Assembly (NCBI GenBank): GCA_028691595.1
Contig: JAQUZA010000056.1
Span: 1-11,789, forward strand
Length of the DNA stretch: 11,789 nucleotides
Direction of reading: 5' to 3'
Source: Candidatus Rifleibacteriota bacterium
GTDB taxonomy: Bacteria > Muiribacteriota > Ozemobacteria > Ozemobacterales > Ozemobacteraceae
Both the position numbers and the translations under genes were made by a program. Numbering within the stretch: position 1 is the first letter of the stretch; each line of letters starts with the position of its first letter. Shown here piece by piece: positions 6,049-11,789 of this stretch. The notes beneath the pieces are model-generated. The model searched no databases. It worked only from the letters and a program-made list of their open reading frames with translations, and was not told where the DNA came from.

Positions 6049-7263
6049 ATGACTATTAATACGATTGCGGTGATAATTCTGCTGGGTGGCTGGAGTTTTG
6101 CCAGATTGTTCGAAAAGCTGCGCCTACCGAATGTTCTGGGTATGGTAGCTTTCGGCATTCTGTGCAGTTTAACTATCAAGCCGATGGTTCCGCAGCTGCT
6201 CTGGGATATTTCACCATTCTTAAAGTCGCTGGCCCTGATTGTAATTCTGCTCAGGGCCGGGCTCGGTATCAGTAGAAAAAACCTGCAGACTGCGGGCAAA
6301 ACTTCGATCTTCATGTCTCTCATTCCATGCCTGTTTGAAGGTATTGCTCTGACTTTCGTTTTTATGTATCTGTTTAATTTTGCCTGGCAGGTTGCCGGCT
6401 TGACCGCCTTCATGCTGTCGGCGGTTTCACTGGCGGTGACCGTTCCGGCGATGCTCGATCTCAGGCAGCATCAGGCGGCCATGAATACTGGTGTGCCAAC
6501 CATAATTCTTGCCGGCTGCTCAGTTGATAATGTTCTGGCGATCACCATGTTCTCGGCCTTTTTAGGCATGGCAACCAGGCCTGGGGCCAGTCTTGTCAGG
6601 TCGTTCCTTGAAGTTCCTGTGTCGATACTTGCAGGCGTGGCAGTTGGTGCTGTTGCAGGTCTTCTTCTGGTTAAATGGCTCGATAAGCGCTACCAGAAAA
6701 TTCGTGCTACCGAAAAGACGTTGATTCTGTTGTGCTGTGCGCTCATGCTGGCAGAAGTTGGCAATCTTTTTCATATCGCGGCTCTGCTGGGGGTAATGAC
6801 CATCGGCTTCATCATGCTGCAGCGCTCTGAGAGAATCGCGCATGAAATTGCCGCAAAACTTGGCAAAATATGGGTCTTTGCCGAAATAATTCTCTTCGTG
6901 CTGATCGGGCTGTCGCTCGAAGGTTCGGTTGCTGCTGGTGCAGGCTTCAAGGGTCTGATTGCCATATGCATCGGCCTGATTTTTAGATCTCTTGGTGTTC
7001 TGGTCGCGACCTCATTCAGAAAAATGTCGCGCAATGAGCGCCTGCTCTGCATTATGGCCTATCTGCCCAAAGCCACCACTCAGGCAGCGCTGGGCAGTGT
7101 GGCCATGAATAACGGCATGGCCGAAGGCTCGATTATTCTGGCAATCGCGGTTCTGGCTATTGTTTTTACTTCGCCCCTCGGCCTTATTGGCATTAAATTT
7201 GCCAGTGGCCGTTTTATAGCTGAAGCCGAAAGAACGACCGTTGCCTGCGGTCAACAACCCTGA
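6049..7263 (+). CDS. Cation/proton antiporter (NHE/CPA fold) under fluoride riboswitch control
   Basis: A 404-residue polytopic inner-membrane protein with about 11-13 hydrophobic segments and the layout of monovalent cation:proton antiporters. Recognisable family features are the early RLPNVLGMVAFGIL segment (25-38), LLRAGLGI (67-74), SAVSLAVTVPAML (124-136, the unwound TM4-like region), AGCSVDN with acidic D160 followed by N161 (155-161, the ion-binding TM5 position), a conserved arginine R313, and AYLPKATTQAALG (337-349). It starts at an ATG with GAGAAGG (6034-6040) 8 nt upstream. Fluoride riboswitches mostly control CrcB/Fluc channels and CLC-F transporters, and Na+/H+ antiporters are among the other reported partners. 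The context suggests a role in fluoride tolerance, either by exporting fluoride-linked ions or by restoring pH and Na+ balance. The ion actually moved cannot be told. No crcB or clcF is in the window. Confidence 0.88.
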   Translation: MTINTIAVIILLGGWSFARLFEKLRLPNVLGMVAFGILCSLTIKPMVPQLLWDISPFLKSLALIVILLRAGLGISRKNLQTAGKTSIFMSLIPCLFEGIALTFVFMYLFNFAWQVAGLTAFMLSAVSLAVTVPAMLDLRQHQAAMNTGVPTIILAGCSVDNVLAITMFSAFLGMATRPGASLVRSFLEVPVSILAGVAVGAVAGLLLVKWLDKRYQKIRATEKTLILLCCALMLAEVGNLFHIAALLGVMTIGFIMLQRSERIAHEIAAKLGKIWVFAEIILFVLIGLSLEGSVAAGAGFKGLIAICIGLIFRSLGVLVATSFRKMSRNERLLCIMAYLPKATTQAALGSVAMNNGMAEGSIILAIAVLAIVFTSPLGLIGIKFASGRFIAEAERTTVACGQQP

Positions 7264-7266
7264 AAG

Positions 7267-7818
7267 TTATTTCAGCAGCCGGGTGCGCACCAGCGCATAA
7301 AGTTTTTCCTGGCCGGCCTTGTTGAAGGGTGACTCGTGGCAGAAAGCCAGGCGGTTGAAACGATCGATACCTATGATTGTCGGTATGTCATAATCAATTT
7401 TCAGGCTGCGCCCAATAATCGAATGCTCGTCGATGACCACCGGTACGGCAGTTTTAAAATCTTTGAAATGATCTTCAATGCGCTTGCGGTGGTCAGCAAA
7501 CTCGGTATTGCATGGGTTATAAACCCAGATAATATCAGCAGCCAGAAGGTAACGCATGCTGGCATGCTCGGCCCATTTCCGCAGATCGTGCCGCAACGCC
7601 CAGCTGCCCGTAAGAATGAGCATGGCTTTCGGCAAATAAGGCCTGTTTGACCAGGTTCTGCCATCGAGATCAACAAACTCAAAAGGCGTAAAAGCCTCGC
7701 CGATTGGCACTTTCCGCACATAAAAAGGCGGAAACGGCTTCTCTTCAACTTCAAGGGCCATGAGAGAGCCGGAAGTGAACCAGGTTAAACTTAAAATAAG
7801 CAGCAGAACTTTTTTCAT
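7267..7818 (-). CDS. Exported thioredoxin-fold protein lacking CxxC
   Basis: A 183-residue protein with a signal peptide (MKKVLLLILSLTWFTSGSLMA, cleavage after about residue 21), so periplasmic or membrane-anchored. The mature part follows the redoxin/TlpA-like layout. There is an N-terminal stretch with FEFVDLDGRTW (46-56), a beta strand and turn AMLILTGSW (65-73) where active enzymes carry WCxxC, a helix, PVVIDEHSIIGRSLKI (126-141), and the cis-proline region YDIPTIIGID (143-152, P146). The only mature cysteines are C103 and C160; neither sits at the active-site turn, so classical thiol-disulfide exchange is unlikely. Only 3 nt separate its stop from the stop of the convergent antiporter gene. 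The ribosome binding site is weak. It may be a non-catalytic partner or binding protein; YtfJ-like proteins are a possible relative. The function is unknown. Confidence 0.65.
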   Translation of the reverse strand: MKKVLLLILSLTWFTSGSLMALEVEEKPFPPFYVRKVPIGEAFTPFEFVDLDGRTWSNRPYLPKAMLILTGSWALRHDLRKWAEHASMRYLLAADIIWVYNPCNTEFADHRKRIEDHFKDFKTAVPVVIDEHSIIGRSLKIDYDIPTIIGIDRFNRLAFCHESPFNKAGQEKLYALVRTRLLK

Positions 7819-7952
7819 GCTGTCAGCCTAGCAGAGCTAAACCTGTAATGCAACGGGCGGTTAAAAAGTGTTGAAAATCTCAATTGGAGGTGGATTTTGA
7901 TAATGAAGTTGCAGACTGGATATTGAGTTGCGTTGAAAACTGCCTTTGGCTG

Positions 7953-7982
7953 GTAACAAAACTTGTGGAAAAATACTATAAT
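7953..7982 (+). promoter_or_regulatory. Promoter of the proline dehydrogenase gene
   Basis: A perfect TATAAT (7977-7982) has GTAACA (7953-7958), four of six matches to the -35 consensus, 18 nt upstream. Transcription should begin near 7989. An in-frame TTG at 7963 would lie before this start, which argues for the downstream ATG at 8053 as the true start codon. Confidence 0.6.
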
Positions 7983-8052
7983 AACATGGATTATTGTGTC
8001 TCACTGCGGTTGTGTTAACATGAAGATGCAAAGGAATTTTCTGGGGGTACAG

Positions 8053-8871
8053 ATGAACAGAATTGCCGATGATAGTCGCTGGGCGCTCCCTGACCTTTCT
8101 TCAGCCCTTAACTGTGCTTCAGAACGCTGTGCTTCCGGGATGTTGGTTACATTTGATCATCTTGGTGAATATGCCAGAAATGAAAGCCAGGCCTCTGAAA
8201 ACGCGGCAAATTATCTCACGGCTCTTGATGGTTTGAAGAATCAACGATTAAATGCTTCTCTTGCCATTAAACTTTCTGCACTGGGTCTCACTTTTTCCTA
8301 TTCAATTGCCGAGAAACACCTTAATGGATTGTTTAAATCAGCCGAGCATGCAGGTTTGGTGATCGAAATTGACATTGAGGGCACCCCTTCGGTCCAGGCA
8401 GTTTGTGAAATTGCAAAAAATGCATCAATGAAAGGGTTTAAGACAGTGCTGGCCCTGCAGGCATATCTTGAACGCACCTCTGAAGACATAAGCGCCTGTC
8501 TTGAAGCCGGTTTAAAAATTCGCCTGGTTAAAGGCGCATATAAGGGAGATATTGAAGACTTTGGCCAGATTCAAAAGCGTTTTCTGACACTGGCCGAACA
8601 ACTGCTTGCATCGGGCAGACCATTTGACGTAGGTACCCATGATCCGTTACTTTTAAAGGCCATTATCGCCAGATTGGGCCAGCAGCAACGTGATAAGGTT
8701 TGTTTTGGGTTTCTTAAAGGCCTGGCCGACAAGACAAAGGTCGAGATGTCTGCATCTGGCTACCAGGTGTCAGAATACCTGCCTTTCGGTGAAAATCGCA
8801 GCGCTTACGTGGCTCGTCGTCATGCCTATTTGAAGCGTCTGGCAAACTTGAATCTTGACCCGGCACCCTGA
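8053..8871 (+). CDS. Proline dehydrogenase (stand-alone, FAD-dependent)
   Basis: Oxidises L-proline to delta-1-pyrroline-5-carboxylate, passing electrons via FAD to the membrane quinone pool. The 272-residue chain is about the size of the PRODH TIM barrel alone. Family signatures are AIKLSALG (71-78), EIDIEG (105-110), LQAYLERT (135-142), RLVKGAYKG (157-165), VGTHDP (193-198), FGFLKGL (218-224) and YLPFGEN...YVARRHAYLKR (242-262), where the paired arginines R255-R256 would bind the proline carboxylate. The ATG at 8053 has GGGGGT 4-5 nt upstream and lies after the predicted transcription start. Alternatives are ATGs at 8020 and 8026, or a TTG at 7963. Stand-alone PRODH enzymes need a separate P5C dehydrogenase; none is in the window. 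It heads a possible operon with the next two plus-strand genes. Confidence 0.85.
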   Translation: MNRIADDSRWALPDLSSALNCASERCASGMLVTFDHLGEYARNESQASENAANYLTALDGLKNQRLNASLAIKLSALGLTFSYSIAEKHLNGLFKSAEHAGLVIEIDIEGTPSVQAVCEIAKNASMKGFKTVLALQAYLERTSEDISACLEAGLKIRLVKGAYKGDIEDFGQIQKRFLTLAEQLLASGRPFDVGTHDPLLLKAIIARLGQQQRDKVCFGFLKGLADKTKVEMSASGYQVSEYLPFGENRSAYVARRHAYLKRLANLNLDPAP

Positions 8872-8907
8872 GCTTTAATTGCGCCTGGATATAGTGAATA
8901 ACAAAAT

Positions 8908-9543
8908 ATGTTTAATGAATGCAAGAATGACCTTCCTGATGAAAATTGCCCTGACAATTCTTCAGGCAATATTTCTGCCCGTGAAAAATCGGCAGAATTC
9001 TCATTCTTTGCAGCCCTGTGGTGGCTTTTTTGTATGATTGTATTTTTGGTCACCGGGCTCTGTTTTGCCGGCCTCATTTATTTGCTTGAACCTGAGCAGG
9101 ATATTGCTCTGATAGCTGCCGGAATTTTTCTGTTTTCCCTTTCCTGGCAAAATCGCACTGCAACTCGTAGTTTCTTCAAGCCTCTTTTTATCTTTGCCAT
9201 GTTCATATTTCTGGAGATGCTGGTGGTAGGATTTCTTGCTCTTCAGCCGGGCCTAGAGCGAAAGATCGATCTCAAAGAGGTTAGAAATATCATAAAAAGA
9301 GAGGCCCCTGAAGCTTACCAGTTCTTGCTTAAGCTCTCCGGAAAAACTGACCAAGCTGATCGACATGGCCTGCCTGTCAATAATTCTACGCTTGAAGCAG
9401 CAAAAAAAGCCATTGAAGGATTTAAAAAGAATGACAGACAACGCCGGATTATTATTGGCGATGAAATTCCGGCCGGAAAACCGGCAGACTTTGCAACTGG
9501 CAGTGAGCCAACAGATTTTACAACCGTCGTCGAAATCGAATAG
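8908..9543 (+). CDS. Predicted three-helix membrane protein of unknown function
   Basis: 211 residues, not recognised. It starts with a polar, acidic tail (1-30, two cysteines at 5 and 14). Three hydrophobic segments follow: about 33-60 (FFAALWWLFCMIVFLVTGLCF...), 65-80 and 91-113. The soluble C-terminal region of about 100 residues is charged, with the helical-looking segment LKEVRNIIKREAPEAYQFLLKL (122-143) and a low-complexity acidic end (TTVVEIE). It lies 36 nt after the proline dehydrogenase stop and 48 nt before the TfoX-like gene, on the same strand, so co-transcription is possible. The ribosome binding site is weak, so the exact start is uncertain. Coding is supported by the long open frame, the membrane-protein pattern and its fit between neighbours. 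Confidence 0.6.
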   Translation: MFNECKNDLPDENCPDNSSGNISAREKSAEFSFFAALWWLFCMIVFLVTGLCFAGLIYLLEPEQDIALIAAGIFLFSLSWQNRTATRSFFKPLFIFAMFIFLEMLVVGFLALQPGLERKIDLKEVRNIIKREAPEAYQFLLKLSGKTDQADRHGLPVNNSTLEAAKKAIEGFKKNDRQRRIIIGDEIPAGKPADFATGSEPTDFTTVVEIE

Positions 9544-9591
9544 AAGCTCAGCGAAGTCGTAAATCCCCAATTTCCCGGGAGGTAAGTTATA

Positions 9592-9924
9592 ATGGCCAGT
9601 GATGCTGATTATGTTGAATTTATCGTTGACCAGATCGAATGTCGCGATCGCATCAGTTACCGCAAAATGTTCGGCGAGTATGCGGTTTATTATGACAACA
9701 AAGTTGTGCTGCTGATCTGCGATAACCGTTGCTTTGTCAAGCCGACCCCCGGTGGCAGGGCCCATATCGGTGAAGTTACCGAAGCTCCGGCATACCCTGG
9801 CGCAAAGCCCTCTTTTGTGATCGAAGACCGCCTCGAAGACCGTGAGTGGTTCACCGAACTGGTTAAAATCACCGCCCGCGAACTGCCCGAACCGAAACCA
9901 AAGAAAAAGAAAGCGAAGCTTTAA
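9592..9924 (+). CDS. TfoX N-terminal domain protein
   Basis: A 110-residue protein spanning essentially the whole TfoX_N domain and little else. Family features are ISYRKMFGEYAVYYDNKVV (21-39, the R-x-MFG-x-Y-x-xY core), LLICDNRCFVKPT (40-52), and a C-terminal helix starting near DREWFTELVKITARELP, ending in a lysine-rich tail (KPKKKKAKL). TfoX/Sxy regulates competence genes in Haemophilus and Vibrio, but single-domain relatives occur widely in bacteria without known competence, and their role is not settled. It has the strongest ribosome binding site of its group (GGAGGT, 9578-9583, 8 nt before ATG). It is last in the plus-strand run, ending 16 nt before the stop of the convergent Tim44/TerB gene. 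Confidence 0.8.
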   Translation: MASDADYVEFIVDQIECRDRISYRKMFGEYAVYYDNKVVLLICDNRCFVKPTPGGRAHIGEVTEAPAYPGAKPSFVIEDRLEDREWFTELVKITARELPEPKPKKKKAKL

Positions 9925-9940
9925 ATCTCAAAGCCGGTAA

Positions 9941-11789
9941 TTACCCGGGTGCCTGATTGCTCTGTTTGCGCAGGCGTATTTCTTCGGCTTTCTTTTCTTC
10001 AAGATGGCGGCGTTCTTCTTTTTTGATGGCCATATTCAGTTCAATTCTGGTGTAGCCAAACTTCTTAACCAGTGCGTCGAGGTAATTCTTTTCTTCAGCC
10101 GCTATTTCGCCGTCGGCAAGGGCCATGCTGACCGCAGCTTCAAGCAGGGCGAGAGCTTCTCTGCGGTCTTCCGGTTGGGGAATAAACAGTTCTCCCTGCT
10201 TTACGGCTTCAATGATGCCCTGAAGTGAATTTTCAGGCATTTCGAAACGATCGGCGAACTTCTTGAGGGTTAAGAGCTCGGCATCGTCGATTTTACCATC
10301 GGCGAGAAGCATCTGGGCTGACATGGTTACCAGATCCCGGCCTGAGCGGAAGGTTTGTTTTTCCTGCTTTTCTTTCTTGATGTCATCGACGACTTTTTTG
10401 GCCAGCCGCTGCTTCTGACAGATGATGTCGATAAATTCCTGGCTGCGTTCGTTTATTATTTTTTCAAGTATCCATTCAGAGCCATCGTTGAGTATTGCGT
10501 TACAGTAGTTGCAGGTGATGGCAAAGTTGGAGGTCAGTGGTCCGCCGCATTTGCTGCAGTGTGCGCTGCTGAGAGTGTTGTTCTGATTAGTTTTCATGCC
10601 GTTCTGGCGCACAAAAACCAGAACATCGCGCCGCGGCTTGCTGAAGCGGTGTATCTGCGGCTGGCGCCCCTGGGGCGTAAAAGTTACCGGAATCCCGCTC
10701 CAGACAACAAGAACGTAGAGACGGCTGCGGTTTTCGCCGGCGGTTATCGCCTTAAGGGTAGCAGATGCAAACGATACGTTTTCCATGTAGGTGTAGCTGA
10801 GTATGCCTTTTAAACCAAACTGAAAAGTTTCGCAGCATTTATCAGTGGCGAAGCGCAATAGCGGTTCCATGATGCGCTTGCGTTCAACCAGTCTGAGCAT
10901 CCAGAAGACGACAGCACAGCGGTCTTCGATCTGATGAATGGTGAAGTCAGAGTCAGAGGCAACCAGATCGTTCCAGCCCGGCACCAGTCTTGGGTTAGCG
11001 TATTCCCATTCGCATGCCTGTGTTATTTTTGAGGCTACCCAGTCATAATGACCGGAGCGTATGAAGGAAGAACAGACCGGGCAGATAGTGGCCTGGCCGA
11101 TGCTTATCGGGTTGCCGCAGTTTGGGCAACTGCCCTCGAGGAGCCCCGGTTTTTTGAGGGTTTTCGCTGAGGGGCGGCGAATGAATGACCAGAATTCGCT
11201 GATCTTCTGCTTCTGGTTTTCGGCATTTAAGGTCTCGCCTGTGACAATATCAATCGCGGTTTCGGTTACTTCACCGCGAACCAGAACGTGAATCTCGTCA
11301 AAACTTTTGTCAGAGCTTATTCTGGCCATACGAACCGTGTGCAGGTCGGTACTGAGGCATTTGAATTTGATGCCGGCCTCTTTCTGTTCATCGACACGGC
11401 AGCGAAACTGCTCATAAAGAGCATCAGAGACCATAGCCTGAATGGTTTCGATATTATGGTCATAACAGGCCTGGTGAACCTTTTGAAACACCGCTCTGAA
11501 CTTCTCGAGAAACTCGTCAGGAGAAAAATTGGCATCGCGCCCTTTAAGGGCCTGAATGGCCGTTTCAAGCTCTTTTTTGTCTTGAATCTCAACCATGGAA
11601 GAAAGAATATGCCCTGGTTTGGCCCTCATGACCGGCTCATCATCTTCTTCGCGGCCTATGGAGTCGCCCATGGTCGTTTCTTTAACTTTTGACCAGCTGT
11701 CGGCCAGGGCTTCGATTTCGGGGCCGATGATTTCCCAGAGATCGTGCTTAAAAATGCTGTGACTGGGGTTGATCTTCTTTTTTTGCGTC
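9941..11789 (-). CDS. Tim44-like / zinc-ribbon / TerB multidomain protein, 5' end beyond the window
   Basis: Residues are numbered from an internal ATG at 11671. A Tim44-like (NTF2-fold) domain spans about 50-168. It is followed by a zinc ribbon (C182, C185, C197, C200), a second divergent Tim44-like domain (about 209-360), a second zinc ribbon (C372, C375, C387, C390), then a TerB-like helical domain (about 445-560) with two acidic turns, LLADGKIDDAEL and ALADGEIAAEEK. It ends in a charged helix. The two Tim44-ribbon blocks look like an internal duplication. The ATG at 11671 has no ribosome binding site, and the frame stays open upstream to the window edge with plausible protein (IFKHDLWEIIGPEIEALADSW), so the real start lies outside. 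Bacterial relatives are annotated as zinc-ribbon or Tim44-domain transport proteins, usually anchored near the membrane; TerB domains occur in tellurite and stress modules. The precise role is unknown. Confidence 0.82.
   Translation of the reverse strand, partial: TQKKKINPSHSIFKHDLWEIIGPEIEALADSWSKVKETTMGDSIGREEDDEPVMRAKPGHILSSMVEIQDKKELETAIQALKGRDANFSPDEFLEKFRAVFQKVHQACYDHNIETIQAMVSDALYEQFRCRVDEQKEAGIKFKCLSTDLHTVRMARISSDKSFDEIHVLVRGEVTETAIDIVTGETLNAENQKQKISEFWSFIRRPSAKTLKKPGLLEGSCPNCGNPISIGQATICPVCSSFIRSGHYDWVASKITQACEWEYANPRLVPGWNDLVASDSDFTIHQIEDRCAVVFWMLRLVERKRIMEPLLRFATDKCCETFQFGLKGILSYTYMENVSFASATLKAITAGENRSRLYVLVVWSGIPVTFTPQGRQPQIHRFSKPRRDVLVFVRQNGMKTNQNNTLSSAHCSKCGGPLTSNFAITCNYCNAILNDGSEWILEKIINERSQEFIDIICQKQRLAKKVVDDIKKEKQEKQTFRSGRDLVTMSAQMLLADGKIDDAELLTLKKFADRFEMPENSLQGIIEAVKQGELFIPQPEDRREALALLEAAVSMALADGEIAAEEKNYLDALVKKFGYTRIELNMAIKKEERRHLEEKKAEEIRLRKQSNQAPG

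Noticed and set aside
7963..8052. TTG start at 7963 giving a 302-residue proline dehydrogenase
   Set aside because: It lies upstream of the predicted transcription start (perfect TATAAT at 7977-7982), and the extra residues do not resemble the family's N-terminus.
9932..9950. GGTAATTACC palindrome between the convergent TfoX-like and Tim44/TerB genes as a terminator
   Set aside because: It is short, has no loop or T tract, and partly lies in the coding end of the Tim44/TerB gene.
10355..10813. A 152-codon plus-strand open frame
   Set aside because: Antisense shadow of the Tim44/zinc-ribbon/TerB gene, whose cysteine motifs and domains are clear on the other strand.

Overview
This is a bacterial chromosomal window of middling GC, judged by eye. 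It has Shine-Dalgarno-led genes, sigma-70-like promoters, intrinsic terminators and N-terminal signal peptides. Nothing in it fixes the phylum. The gene mix (a eukaryote-like arginine deiminase, PfaD with a phosphopantetheinyl transferase, a Tim44/zinc-ribbon/TerB protein) suggests an uncultured, deep-branching lineage. A Riflebacteria-like origin is only a guess.

Left part, minus strand (1-4575): the first 52 codons of an unrecognised gene run off the left edge. Next is a secreted protein-arginine deiminase with its own extended -10 promoter and terminator. A roughly 360-bp gap follows, holding a 146-bp nested palindromic, MITE-like element. Then comes a two-gene operon of PfaD (trans-acting enoyl reductase of PUFA/polyketide synthases) and an Sfp-type phosphopantetheinyl transferase (the PfaE role). 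The megasynthase they should serve is absent from the window.

Centre (4576-7263): a divergent promoter region, with a palindrome inside the pfaD promoter, separates pfaD from a CvfB-like S1-domain RNA-binding protein. A gap of about 470 bp follows. Its first part holds unexplained inverted repeats. Its second part is a complete regulatory unit: a sigma-70 promoter, a fluoride riboswitch (crcB motif) whose pseudoknot strand is also the 5' arm of a terminator, then a cation/proton antiporter gene. The antiporter is therefore predicted to be switched on by fluoride. This is the best-supported regulatory prediction in the window.

Right part (7264-11789): convergent to the antiporter is a secreted thioredoxin-fold protein without a CxxC active site. 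A possible plus-strand operon follows: stand-alone proline dehydrogenase, a three-helix membrane protein of unknown function, and a TfoX N-domain protein. Convergent to these is a large protein with two Tim44-like/zinc-ribbon repeats and a C-terminal TerB domain. Its reading frame stays open to the right edge, so its true N-terminus lies outside the window. No tRNA, rRNA, CRISPR array or intact insertion sequence was seen.
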